Positions 26,159 to 34,478 of a stretch of DNA of 64,000 bases are shown one piece after another (position 1 is the first letter of the stretch; each line of letters starts with the position of its first letter). Below the pieces are notes generated by a model. That model searched no databases and was not told the DNA's origin. It saw only the letters and a list, made by a program, of their open reading frames with translations. The position numbers and the translations under genes are program-made. Origin of the DNA: Microbacterium sp. MPKO10 (GTDB taxonomy: Bacteria; Actinomycetota; Actinomycetes; Actinomycetales; Microbacteriaceae); NCBI RefSeq assembly GCF_026107415.2, contig NZ_JAPCHX010000005.1, forward strand, positions 248,001 to 312,000. The letters run 5' to 3'.

Positions 26159-26194
26159 AGCGGGCGCCTCCCCCGCGTGGGGGAAGCGCCCGCT
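26159..26194. terminator. Hairpin after clpB, containing a TCS2-type 13-mer
   Basis: Stem AGCGGGCGC / GCGCCCGCT, an internal bulge, then CCCCC / GGGGG around a GCGT loop. It lies 9 nt beyond the clpB stop and 25 nt before the TCS2 kinase gene. CCGCGTGGGGGAA (26173-26185) inside it matches the 13-mer at 24141 and 24162, so it may act both as terminator and as operator. Confidence 0.75.
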
Positions 26195-26202
26195 GAGTGC
26201 GC

Positions 26203-28353
26203 TCAGAGCGCGGCAACCGTCAAGTGATCGCCGTCAGCATCGAAGTCGACTCGCACCGTGTCGCCGTCATGGATCGTGCCGCCCAGCAAAGCGGTCGCGA
26301 GACGGTCATCGATCTCCTTCTGCATGAGTCGACGCAGTGGTCGTGCACCGTAGATCGGGTCGTACCCGCGGTCGGCGAGCCATGACCGGGCGTCGGGCGT
26401 GACGGCCAGCACCAGCCTCCGCTCGCTGAGCCGCGTCTGCAGCCGCTCGATGTACAGCTCGACGATCTCGCCCAGCTCCGACTGCGTCAGCGCCGAGAAC
26501 ACGACAATGTCGTCAAGACGGTTCACGAATTCCGGCTTGAACGCCTGACGGACCAGATCCTGCACCGACCGCTCCTTCTCGCTCCAGGACAGGCTCTGAT
26601 CGACGAGGAACTGCGAGCCCAGGTTGGAGGTGAGGATCAGGATCGTGTTGCGGAAGTCGACCGTCCGGCCCTGACCGTCCGTCAGACGGCCATCGTCGAG
26701 CACCTGAAGGAGCACGTCGAACACCTCGGGGTGTGCCTTCTCGATCTCATCCAGAAGAATCACCGAGTACGGGCGACGCCGCACGGCCTCCGTCAGCTGA
26801 CCACCCTGCTCGTACCCGACATAGCCGGGAGGGGCGCCCACGAGCCGCGACACCGTGTGCTTCTCGCCGTACTCCGACATATCGATGCGCACCATGGCGC
26901 GCTCGTCGTCAAAGAGGAATTCGGCGAGCGCCTTCGCGAGTTCGGTCTTTCCCACGCCGGTCGGGCCGAGGAACATGAACGAGCCCGTGGGCCGGTTGGG
27001 GTCGGAGATTCCCGCTCGGCTGCGGCGAACAGCATCCGCCACGGCCGTCACGGCTTGCTTCTGCCCGATCAGGCGCTTGCCGAGCTCGGACTCGAGGTGC
27101 AGCAGCTTCTCGGTCTCACCCTGCAGCAGACGACCGACGGGAATGCCCGTCCATGCAGCGATAACCGCCGCAATGTCGTCTTCGGTGACCTGCTCATTCA
27201 CCATGCGCGGCTCGGCCGGCTCGCTCTCGTTCTCTGCCTGCTCGAGCTGCTCGGTGAGCTGCTTGATCGTCGTGTACTCCAGCTTCGAGGCTTCGGCGTA
27301 ATTCGCCTCGCGCATGGCCTTATCGCGCGCGGTCTTCGCCTCGTCGAGCTGCTTCTTGAGGTCGCCGACCTTGTTAAGTCCCGTGCGCTCGCGCTCCCAG
27401 CGTGCCTGAAGCTGCTCCAACTCGGCCTGCTTCTCAGACAGTTCCTCGCGCAGCTTGGCCAGGCGCTCCTTCGAGGCCTCGTCTTTCTCCTTCTTGAGAG
27501 CGAGCTCCTCGATCTTCATGCGGTCGACCTGGCGCTTCAACTCGTCGATCTCGACAGGTGACGAATCGATCTCCATTTTGAGGCGGCTCATGGCCTCGTC
27601 GATCAGGTCGATCGCCTTATCGGGCAGCTGCCGCGAGGTGATGTACCTGTTGCTCAGGCTCGCGGCGGCGACGAGCGCGGCATCCGTGATCGTCACTCCA
27701 TGGTGGGCTTCATACCGCCCCTTGAGTCCGCGGAGAATCGCGATGCTGTCTTCGACGCTCGGCTCACCGACGTACACCTGTTGGAAGCGGCGTTCGAGCG
27801 CAGCATCCTTCTCGATGTACTCACGGTATTCGTCGAGCGTGGTCGCCCCGATGAGGTGCAGTTCACCGCGGGCGAGCATGGGTTTCAGCATGTTGGATGC
27901 CGCGACAGACCCCTCGCCTCCACCAGCGCCCATGAGCAGGTGGAGCTCGTCGACGAAGGTGATGATCTCGCCCTCGGCGTCGTTGATCTCCTTCAGCACG
28001 CTCTTGAGTCGCTCCTCGAACTGGCCGCGGTACATGGCACCGGCGACAAGTGCCGAGATATCGAGGGAGACGAGCTGCTTGTCCTTCAGAGATTCAGGCA
28101 CGTCGCCCGCGACGATGCGCTGGGCGAGCCCCTCGACGACGGCGGTCTTTCCGACGCCGGGCTCACCGATCAGCACGGGGTTGTTCTTGGTGCGACGGGT
28201 GAGCACTTGGCTGACCCGCCGAATTTCGGCGTCACGCCCGATCACGGGATCGAGCTTTCCGGCTCGAGCGATCTCGGTGAGGTTCACGCCGAACTGCTCA
28301 AGCGCGCTTGCGGCCTCCTCCTGGGTGGAGGGCGCACCCTGCATGTTTGCCAT
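26203..28353 (-). CDS. clpB: ATP-dependent disaggregase ClpB (form without N-domain)
   Basis: Hsp100 chaperone that extracts polypeptides from aggregates together with DnaK. Seen: first AAA+ domain with Walker A GEPGVGKT (63-70) and Walker B ITFVDELH; the coiled-coil middle domain (about 270-380, heptads rich in Glu/Lys/Leu); second AAA+ domain with GPTGVGKT and [11 protein letters not shown]; and a C-terminal [11 protein letters not shown] sensor-2 motif. At 716 residues it lacks the roughly 150-residue Clp-N domain of standard ClpB, which I believe is usual in Microbacteriaceae. AGGAAGGA lies 5 nt before the ATG. The HAIR operator at 28424 indicates HspR repression. Confidence 0.95.
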   Translation of the reverse strand: MANMQGAPSTQEEAASALEQFGVNLTEIARAGKLDPVIGRDAEIRRVSQVLTRRTKNNPVLIGEPGVGKTAVVEGLAQRIVAGDVPESLKDKQLVSLDISALVAGAMYRGQFEERLKSVLKEINDAEGEIITFVDELHLLMGAGGGEGSVAASNMLKPMLARGELHLIGATTLDEYREYIEKDAALERRFQQVYVGEPSVEDSIAILRGLKGRYEAHHGVTITDAALVAAASLSNRYITSRQLPDKAIDLIDEAMSRLKMEIDSSPVEIDELKRQVDRMKIEELALKKEKDEASKERLAKLREELSEKQAELEQLQARWERERTGLNKVGDLKKQLDEAKTARDKAMREANYAEASKLEYTTIKQLTEQLEQAENESEPAEPRMVNEQVTEDDIAAVIAAWTGIPVGRLLQGETEKLLHLESELGKRLIGQKQAVTAVADAVRRSRAGISDPNRPTGSFMFLGPTGVGKTELAKALAEFLFDDERAMVRIDMSEYGEKHTVSRLVGAPPGYVGYEQGGQLTEAVRRRPYSVILLDEIEKAHPEVFDVLLQVLDDGRLTDGQGRTVDFRNTILILTSNLGSQFLVDQSLSWSEKERSVQDLVRQAFKPEFVNRLDDIVVFSALTQSELGEIVELYIERLQTRLSERRLVLAVTPDARSWLADRGYDPIYGARPLRRLMQKEIDDRLATALLGGTIHDGDTVRVDFDADGDHLTVAAL

Positions 28354-28423
28354 GTGTGTCCTTCCTGCCTGCGAGGTATCAATTCACCCGACGCAGTCCT
28401 CGATATTGAAAGTGTAATCAAAA

Positions 28424-28448
28424 CTTGAGTCGTTAATACTCAAGTTTA
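28424..28448 (-). promoter_or_regulatory. clpB promoter -10 with overlapping HAIR operator
   Basis: CTTGAGT - N7 - ACTCAAG (28424-28444) is a perfect HAIR inverted repeat, the HspR binding site. On the minus strand the -10 hexamer TAAACT (28443-28448) overlaps it by 2 nt, the same geometry as at dnaK. No good -35 is visible. Confidence 0.92.
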
Positions 28449-28521
28449 CCGCGATGGGGAGCAAAGCACCAGATGAGAGCGTGAACTTGGGCAGATTTTC
28501 AGGCTCCAGTAGTGTGTGGGG

Positions 28522-29019
28522 ATGACTTCGCCTACGGACGCGGCGCTGCTCGCACGCCTCGACAGCCAGCGCCAGCACGTTCTGGGCATTGTCGACGGTC
28601 TTGATGATGCCGCGATGTCTCGCCGGATGCTGCCAAGTAACTGGTCGATCACAGCGATGCTGCATCACCTGGCGCTCGATGATGAGCGGTTCTGGTTCGG
28701 CGGAACGGTCGCCGGTGAACACGAGATCATTGACTGGGTCGGCTCAGGTGGAGATGGCTGGGACGTCCCGCCGCACTTGACCGGGTCCCAAGCGCGCGCC
28801 CTTTATGAGGACGCGTGTGAGCGCTCGAATGCGATCCTCCTTTCGACATCGTTCGATGCCGCTCCGCGCTGGTGGCCAGACGCGCTCTTCGGCGACTACC
28901 GCCTGGCCACGGTGCGCGACGTCGTACTGCACATGCTGATCGAGACAGCCACACACGCGGGGCATCTGGATGCGGCACGCGAGCTCATCGATGAGCGACA
29001 GTGGCTCGTCTTCGAGTAA
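28522..29019 (+). CDS. DinB-like / DUF664 family protein
   Basis: A 165-residue four-helix-bundle protein of the DinB/YfiT group, which bind a metal through three histidines; some members act as thiol transferases. NWSITAMLHHLALDDERFWF and VVLHMLIETATHAGHLDAARELID carry the expected His residues at the ends of helices 2 and 4. The start is ATG 28522: TTGGGC (28487-28492), a 17-nt spacer, TAGTGT (28510-28515) and 6 nt to the ATG form a leaderless promoter. A GTG at 28516 would begin upstream of the transcript start. Confidence 0.85.
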   Translation: MTSPTDAALLARLDSQRQHVLGIVDGLDDAAMSRRMLPSNWSITAMLHHLALDDERFWFGGTVAGEHEIIDWVGSGGDGWDVPPHLTGSQARALYEDACERSNAILLSTSFDAAPRWWPDALFGDYRLATVRDVVLHMLIETATHAGHLDAARELIDERQWLVFE

Positions 29020-29087
29020 CGGCCGTGTCGATCAGCAGCGTTCGGAACAGCAGCCTTCAGAACAGCAGTTCGCCATCGCGCCGCCAC

Positions 29088-29693
29088 TCACACCCAGCCG
29101 TTGCGGCGCGCAACATCCAGCGCTTCTGAGCGATTGCGGGCCGCGAGCTTGCCGATGCCCGCAGACAGATAGTTGCGCACTGTCGCGGTAGCAAGGTGCA
29201 GCTGCTGGGCGATCTCGGCGATGGGGATGCCGCCGTCCGACGCCGCGAGCACGTCGGCTTCCCGTTCGCTCAGTGGGTTCTCCCCGGCGCTCAACGCTTG
29301 TGCGGCAAGCAGCTGGTCGACGACGGTTTCACCCGCGACGACCCGTCGTATGGCGTCGGCGAGCTGTTCGACCGGATCGTCTTTGACGAGGAATCCGCGG
29401 GCACCAGCATCCATTGCTCTGCGCAGATACCCGGCACGGCCGAACGTTGTGACCACGATGATCGCTGTGCCCGGGCTCATCCGCCGCACATCAGCGATCG
29501 CGTCGAGCCCGCTCTTTCCCGGCATCTCGATATCGAGCAAGACCACATCAGGCGTGTGCTCACGCACCGCCCCGCCCACCTCGTCGCCGCGGCCGACTCC
29601 TGCGACGACGGTCAGATCCTGTTCGAGATCGAGCAGGCTCGTGAGCGCCTGGCGCATCATCGTCTGGTCTTCGGCGATCACGATTGAAATCAT
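29088..29693 (-). CDS. NarL/LuxR-type response regulator (TCS3)
   Basis: A 201-residue regulator. The receiver domain has the acidic pair at Glu8-Asp9 and phospho-acceptor Asp54 (LLDIEMP), with Lys in FLVKDDPV. The LuxR helix-turn-helix is PLSEREADVLAASDGGIPIA to VRNYLSAGIGKL. YLSAGIGKL is the DesR-like form of the recognition helix. Its start overlaps the kinase stop by 4 nt. It is the last gene of the DUF6069-kinase-regulator unit. Confidence 0.93.
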   Translation of the reverse strand: MISIVIAEDQTMMRQALTSLLDLEQDLTVVAGVGRGDEVGGAVREHTPDVVLLDIEMPGKSGLDAIADVRRMSPGTAIIVVTTFGRAGYLRRAMDAGARGFLVKDDPVEQLADAIRRVVAGETVVDQLLAAQALSAGENPLSEREADVLAASDGGIPIAEIAQQLHLATATVRNYLSAGIGKLAARNRSEALDVARRNGWV

Positions 29694-30886
29694 GCGCCGC
29701 TCCTTTCGTTGGGCACACGCACGGTGAGTACGAAACCGCGTGCATCGGAGTGCACGTCGAGCTGACCGCCGAGCCGCGCGGCGCGCTCACGCATTCCGAG
29801 GATGCCCGATCCCCATTCGGCAACTATGGCGCCCACGCCGTTATCGGCAATCGTGATGGCAGCACCGTTGCTGTTGCTCTCGCGCCCCCAGCCGACGTCA
29901 CCAACGCTGTCGCTCTCACTGTTGCTGCCTGCAGTAACGCGTACTGTGCATCGGCTTGCTCGCGAGTGCCGCAGCACGTTTGTCGTTGCTTCACGCACGA
30001 CCCACGCGAACAGTGCGTCAACGGGCGGCTCGAGCTCGGGCACTGGCCGCGACACCTCCGCGCTTATTCCAGCATCCTCAAGCGCATCAACGGCACCGGC
30101 CAGTTCGTGCTCCAGCCGAAGCTCGCGGTATCCGGCGACGGCCTGACGCACGTCGGCGAGTGCCGTGCGCCCGACGTTCTCGATGCCCTGGGCATGTTCC
30201 TGAACGGCGGCGGGGTCGGATGCTGCAAATCGGCGGATCGCTTCAGCTTTCACGACGATGACCGACAGCGTGTGACCGAGGAGGTCGTGCAGGTCACGTG
30301 AGAATCGCTGCCGCTCTTCGGTGACGGCGATGCTGGCCAGTCGGCGCCTGGTGGCGCGCAGCTCGGCGACGATATCGATGAGCGCGCCGATGAGGTAGGT
30401 GCTGACGCCTGCCATGACGCTGGCGAATCCGAAGAGCAGGGCGCTGCCGAGAGACCATGTGGCGAATCCCTCGGCGAGGGAGCCGCTGATCGAGAGCGCC
30501 ATGACGAAGCCGAGGGCATGGCGTCGTCTGATTGATGTGGCCGCGGCGATCGCGAGCAGCGGATACAAGAACCCTTGTCCGTCGTGCGTGAGGAAAAATT
30601 GCACAACGACGAGGGCAGTCAAGGCTGCAACGCATACTTCGCCGACCCACGCTGGCACTTCCCTGTATGGCATCACGACGGTCACGACGTACCAGACGGT
30701 AATCACGACGTACATGATCGTGACGCCGGTGTTGCCCTCTGCAATGTTCGAGACGAGAGGTGCCAGCACGAGTACGGGCAGCCAGATCAGCGCGAACCAA
30801 GGCCCGCGCCTCGCGGCGATCCAGTCGGCGGCCCAGTCGTCGCATTCATCGATGCGCGGTCGTGGCGCCGTGAGGTGGTCGGTCAT
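29690..30886 (-). CDS. Sensor histidine kinase (TCS3), DesK type
   Basis: A 398-residue kinase with about five or six helices between residues 30 and 175, then the HisKA_3 motif EERQRFSRDLHDLLGHTLSV with His200. The HATPase domain contains FAWVVREATTNVLRHSRASR and SGILGMRERAARLGG. A Ser/Asn-rich insert (SNSESDSVGDVGWGRESNSN) lies in the ATP-lid region and is unusual for this class. The ATG at 30886 has GGAAGGA 5 nt upstream. Related DesK/DesR systems sense membrane fluidity; the signal here is not known. Confidence 0.92.
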   Translation of the reverse strand: MTDHLTAPRPRIDECDDWAADWIAARRGPWFALIWLPVLVLAPLVSNIAEGNTGVTIMYVVITVWYVVTVVMPYREVPAWVGEVCVAALTALVVVQFFLTHDGQGFLYPLLAIAAATSIRRRHALGFVMALSISGSLAEGFATWSLGSALLFGFASVMAGVSTYLIGALIDIVAELRATRRRLASIAVTEERQRFSRDLHDLLGHTLSVIVVKAEAIRRFAASDPAAVQEHAQGIENVGRTALADVRQAVAGYRELRLEHELAGAVDALEDAGISAEVSRPVPELEPPVDALFAWVVREATTNVLRHSRASRCTVRVTAGSNSESDSVGDVGWGRESNSNGAAITIADNGVGAIVAEWGSGILGMRERAARLGGQLDVHSDARGFVLTVRVPNERSGA

Positions 30887-30908
30887 CAGTGTCCTTCCCA
30901 CGATTACG

Positions 30909-31592
30909 TTACGCGTCCGACGAGCGACGGCGGTCGAACCCCGCGGCATACCGCAGCCCGATGATCAGTGTGACGCCGGTGATGACGTGCATGATTTCCA
31001 GCACGCTGAGTACTGCACCGATCGTGCCCGAGAGTGCGGGGCCGGCAAGTGAGAGCAGAAGCACGATGATTCCGATTGCGGTCCAGGTGTTGAGCCCTCG
31101 TCGTGTCCGAGCCATGATCGCCCGAAGTCCCCAAGCCGCGAGTCCCGCAACGATCACAGTCGCCGCGATCGATAAAGGCCCGACGGTCATGTCCGCAGCT
31201 GGCACGCTCAGCTCGACACCCGCGAGTGGAACGGCGATTGCCCACACGAGCTCGGCGGCGAGGGCAGCAATGACAATAGCCAGGATGCTGGTGAGCATAC
31301 GTCGCGCGGCACCCTGTGTTGCGTTCTCGGCATGTGAAAGCCGGGGACTCGATACTGGTCCACTCTGTGCAGGTCCACTCGGTGCAGGTCCACTCGGTAT
31401 AGTTCCACTCGGTGCAGGCTCACTCGGTACGGTGCTCCTCGGTATCTTTCCACTCGGTACGGTGCTCCTCGGTATCTTTCCACTCGGTGCAGGTCCACTC
31501 GCCCCAGTTCCGCTGAAGGCCGTTCCGTCCTCTGCAGTTCTCGATCGAATTCCCTGGCCGGCGTCGCGTTCTGTGTTCTGTCGTGTTGACAT
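30909..31592 (-). CDS. DUF6069 family membrane protein with repetitive N-terminus
   Basis: A 227-residue protein. The C-terminal 125 residues have four helices and the LEIMHVITGVTLIIGL ending that I associate with DUF6069, found near actinobacterial two-component genes. The N-terminal 100 residues are a low-complexity cytoplasmic tail built of five-residue units of the types PSGPA, PSGKI and PRSTV, encoded by ten 15-bp repeats. The ATG at 31592 has GAAAGGA 8 nt upstream. It lies 22 nt before the TCS3 kinase, so it is likely a membrane partner or accessory of that system. Confidence 0.75.
   Translation of the reverse strand: MSTRQNTERDAGQGIRSRTAEDGTAFSGTGASGPAPSGKIPRSTVPSGKIPRSTVPSEPAPSGTIPSGPAPSGPAQSGPVSSPRLSHAENATQGAARRMLTSILAIVIAALAAELVWAIAVPLAGVELSVPAADMTVGPLSIAATVIVAGLAAWGLRAIMARTRRGLNTWTAIGIIVLLLSLAGPALSGTIGAVLSVLEIMHVITGVTLIIGLRYAAGFDRRRSSDA
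31351..31500. repeat. Ten tandem 15-bp units within the DUF6069 gene
   Basis: Units resemble GGTGCAGGTCCACTC. A perfect 30-bp double unit is present twice in direct succession (31426-31455 and 31456-31485), which points to recent slippage. Each unit adds five residues in frame. Confidence 0.9.
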
Positions 31593-32107
31593 TGTGCAAT
31601 TCCTTTCGTCGATTTCGACGATAGAAATCACGAGGTCCGCTCAGACAGGTGGCGTTGTCACCTTATCTGTAGGACGAATGTCACAGACCAAGCCGAATGG
31701 CCTCAGCGACGACTACCGCTTAATTGAGTGACGACCCAGAAGTCGTGACTCGCCCGACCTCATAGAACCTCACATGAATCGCTTCGAGCTAATCAGGGGC
31801 CGCGTATACCAGCGCCCGGATGCGAATTGCTGCGTCGAGCTGCTCAGACGAATTATTTAATGGTGCCGCGGCTCACGTGGGAGTGTTCCAGGCCGATTTC
31901 TGGTGCGTCCGTCGGGTATCGAGTCCGCCGCGCGCCTCGGGCGCATGGGCAACATCTCACCAACGGACTCCACCGAAGCTGGCAGTCTTTGACTCGGAAG
32001 CCACCACAACTATTGCCCGGCGACGGCTCTCGCGGTGTCGGCGTACTCCGAGTAGCGCTTCAAGCTGTTCTGCTTGTGCGTTACGTGTGTTGGGGCCGCC
32101 GCGTACG
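31593..32107. other. 515-nt gap without a convincing gene
   Basis: It holds the leader and presumably the promoter of the DUF6069 operon. A 7-bp inverted repeat TCGTCGA-TT-TCGACGA (31606-31621) lies just before its ribosome binding site. The stretch 31740-31870 is AT-richer than its surroundings (for example ATTATTTAATGG). Open frames here are short, lack family resemblance and look like chance frames. It may contain decayed sequence next to the DUF222/HNH gene. Confidence 0.6.
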
Positions 32108-33988
32108 TTAGGTGCGCGGCCCGGTATCTCGCCCGTGGTCAGGTGGGTCGTCTCCGGGAATGTCTGGCCCCTCGGGACTGCCTCTCTGTTCGGAACCGGC
32201 ACCGCTTCCGGAACCAGCGCCGCTTCCGGGACCGTCGCCGCCTGGACTCTCCCCGGGACCGTTGCCGTCGGGATTGTCGCCGGAACTATTGCCGTCTTCA
32301 TTGTCACCTTGTCGGTGTCGTTTGCCGAGGTATCGCCGGTTCACGTACCAGCCTGGTGGCACGAGTTTTGGGTGGCCGTCGTGGTTGCGGGTGATGTCCC
32401 ATTCGCTGTGTTCGACTAACCGGTGGTGGAACCAGCAGAGCAGGACGCCGTTGTCGAGGTTGGTGGGGCCGCCGTTGTCCCATCCTTGGATGTGGTGTGC
32501 TTCACATAGCCAGGCGGGGATGTCGCAGTCCGCTGCCGCACACGTGGTCCCATCCCGTGCAACCAGAGCCAGGCGCTGCTTCGCGGTGAAAAACCTCTCG
32601 GCGTCGCCGAGGTTCAACACATCCCCGTGGGCATCGATCGTCACTTTGTGGGTGTGGCCGTTGCACCGCATTTGTTTCACAAACGACATGGGCAACGCTG
32701 CTGGTGTCCCCGGCGACCACGCCGCACCATTCCCGTTCTCCAGGTCATCCTCTGACACGGTGACCAAAACGGTCGGAGCACGACCGTGCAGTTTCGGGGT
32801 GCTGTCCTGTGTGCCGGTGCCAGCAACAATGCTGGTGAACACATCCGCACGTTCCTGCGGCCTCGACCGATTCTCCGGTGCCTGTTCCTTAGCGGCGAGT
32901 TCATCCGCCTGCATAAACGCCGGGCTGGTGCGTTTGGACATGAACGCGTCAAACACCGGAGTGACGTGTGCTGCCTGTTCCGGAGAGAGCACCCCGGTAA
33001 GACGCATACTCCCATCATCCAGATGACGAAACACCAACGACCGTGCCTCATGAAGTTCCTCCGCCGACGGTTGCACACCATCCGGATCCAACACAGCACA
33101 AAACATGCGCGCCTGACCCCGCAACGCATCCGCCGCCACCGGAACCTCCCCATCAGCACCGGTCGCATTACCCAGCAGTGTGGCTTCAGCCCAATCGAGC
33201 TGCTCCGGCGCCACCCGCGACAGAACCGGAGCAAGCGTGGAGGTGATTGCCTCGGCCACATCCAAACCGATGGTGCCCTCAGCGAGAGCTTTCGCCGTCT
33301 GGGCAAACACCGGCTCCAGAGGAAGACCCGTGTCCGAGACCCGCGGAGTGGTGCGCTGAGCGAGCTTCGTGTACCGGTACGCCGTGGAGTTCTTCACCCC
33401 CGTCACCTTCTCAAACAGTGCCGTCGGTGACGCGGAGCCGTGACGAGCAGCAAGACCATCCAACCCCGCGCCCGTGTCGGAGCGTCGGGCAATGTCTCCA
33501 ACATTGCCGACCTGACGACCCTCGACCACCCGAGAAATATTCGCCAAAAGACCCACAAACGTGAGCAGAACATCTGCCGACAGGTCTGCTGGATCGATGG
33601 TGGTGAGGTCCGCAGCACCGGCCAAGACATCCTCAGCAGCACGCACCGCGACAGCATCCACGCCCTCCCCACGCGTTAGACCTGCGCCCGCAACATCACC
33701 CGCGCCCGCAGCATCCACGTTATTCGCAGCAGCGTCACGACTCTTCATGACACCTGCAGCATCGTCGTCCTCCGCGACCTCACGACCTGACACCTCGGCA
33801 GCACGCGCAGCAGCAGCATCCGGGCTCTCCAAGAAACCCGACGCGCCCTGATCCGCTGACTGCGGTGCGGACAGCTCCGGCACACGCTGGTTCCCCGATA
33901 TCTCAGGCACACCCGGAGCCGCCCACCGGGCATGGTTCTCCGGCTCCTCCGAAGACCCAAACCCGGGTGCCGCACCTGCGTTAACCAT
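32108..33988 (-). CDS. DUF222 / HNH endonuclease domain protein
   Basis: A 626-residue protein of the multicopy actinobacterial DUF222-HNH group (13E12-like). The DUF222 region spans about 70-450, with LLTFVGLLANISRVVEGRQV and LTGVLSPEQAAHVTPVFDAF. The HNH domain is at about 480-530: TTCAAADCDIPAWLCEAHHI, GWDNGGPTNLDNGVLLC, then WFHHRLVEH. All HNH residues seem present. The Gly/Ser/Asp/Pro-rich tail of about 70 residues is low complexity. CACAAT ends 6 nt before the ATG at 33988, suggesting a leaderless start. Codon use is less GC-biased than in neighbours. In other genomes these genes lie in variable regions. Confidence 0.9.
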   Translation of the reverse strand: MVNAGAAPGFGSSEEPENHARWAAPGVPEISGNQRVPELSAPQSADQGASGFLESPDAAAARAAEVSGREVAEDDDAAGVMKSRDAAANNVDAAGAGDVAGAGLTRGEGVDAVAVRAAEDVLAGAADLTTIDPADLSADVLLTFVGLLANISRVVEGRQVGNVGDIARRSDTGAGLDGLAARHGSASPTALFEKVTGVKNSTAYRYTKLAQRTTPRVSDTGLPLEPVFAQTAKALAEGTIGLDVAEAITSTLAPVLSRVAPEQLDWAEATLLGNATGADGEVPVAADALRGQARMFCAVLDPDGVQPSAEELHEARSLVFRHLDDGSMRLTGVLSPEQAAHVTPVFDAFMSKRTSPAFMQADELAAKEQAPENRSRPQERADVFTSIVAGTGTQDSTPKLHGRAPTVLVTVSEDDLENGNGAAWSPGTPAALPMSFVKQMRCNGHTHKVTIDAHGDVLNLGDAERFFTAKQRLALVARDGTTCAAADCDIPAWLCEAHHIQGWDNGGPTNLDNGVLLCWFHHRLVEHSEWDITRNHDGHPKLVPPGWYVNRRYLGKRHRQGDNEDGNSSGDNPDGNGPGESPGGDGPGSGAGSGSGAGSEQRGSPEGPDIPGDDPPDHGRDTGPRT

Positions 33989-33994
33989 GGACAC

Positions 33995-34166
33995 ATTGTG
34001 ACAGCAGCCACCGACATTCCCACCGACACAAACCCCCGATCAACACACCATTGTGGATAACTCGGAAAGTCGCATGCCTGTGGACGGAGAAGCACATAGC
34101 GAACCAATCTCAGGGGCAGAACGGACACCGCCACAACAGTGAAAACGAGTGATGCACTGCTCTGCT
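33995..34166. other. Gap upstream of the DUF222/HNH gene
   Basis: Contains CACAAT (33995-34000, minus strand), the probable -10 of the HNH gene, and an isolated TTATCCACAA (DnaA-box sequence) near 34052 on the minus strand. No gene is seen. Confidence 0.5.
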
Positions 34167-34457
34167 ATGCCTGATGATGATGACGCCACAACGATCGAGA
34201 TCGATGGCGAAATGTATGCGATCTGATTCCCGGCTGACTTCACGGCCGTCGAACGCGAACGCGCCGGATACCCAGCCCGCGGTACGCGCTGCGCGTGCCC
34301 CGGCTGCGCGTGCCCCGACTGCGACTGCAGCAACGAGGCCGATGTCGGTTCTCCCGAACATTCCATCTGCGGATGCTGTCTTGCTGACTGCCCCGATGTT
34401 CACGGACCCGACGGGCTACGCTGGCGGCGCCACGATCGCGAGCAAGGGCTACCCTGA
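34167..34457 (+). pseudogene. Cysteine-rich metallothionein-like frame with an in-frame TGA
   Basis: Reading from ATG 34167 gives MPDDDDATTIEIDGEMYAI, then TGA (34224-34226). The same frame then continues open to TGA at 34455 through FPADFTAVERERAGYPARG and a block with ten Cys: CACPGCACPDCDC (34290-34328) and ICGCCLADCPDVHGPD (34365-34412). The CxCxxCxCxxCxC spacing is that expected of a small metal-binding protein. No ATG, GTG or TTG lies between the TGA and the Cys block, so the Cys-rich part cannot start by itself. A single change (CGA or TGG to TGA) would explain the break. No good ribosome binding site or -10 is visible. Alternatives are a sequencing error, stop readthrough, or a chance frame. 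Confidence 0.5.
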
Positions 34458-34478
34458 ACTCGCACTGACGCAGGCGAT

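Noticed and set aside
28424-28444. CIRCE (HrcA) element at clpB
   Set aside because: The palindrome is CTTGAGT-N7-ACTCAAG, the HAIR type, not TTAGCACTC-N9-GAGTGCTAA.
31351-31500. CRISPR-like array
   Set aside because: Units are contiguous 15-mers without unique spacers and are translated in frame.
31820-32419. 199-codon plus-strand frame with Gly/Thr/Ser/Ala repeats
   Set aside because: Its repetitive half is the reverse strand of the low-complexity tail of the HNH gene; the other half lies in the gap and has no family resemblance.
34050-34062. DnaA-box sequence TTATCCACAA (also single copies near 47403 and 53290)
   Set aside because: Three isolated copies far apart, one inside a coding region; an origin would need a cluster with an AT-rich region and dnaA/dnaN/gyrB nearby.
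34224-34226. In-frame TGA read as selenocysteine
   Set aside because: It is not in or next to the Cys motif, no hairpin typical of a SECIS element was seen right after it, and Microbacteriaceae are not known to me as selenoprotein users.
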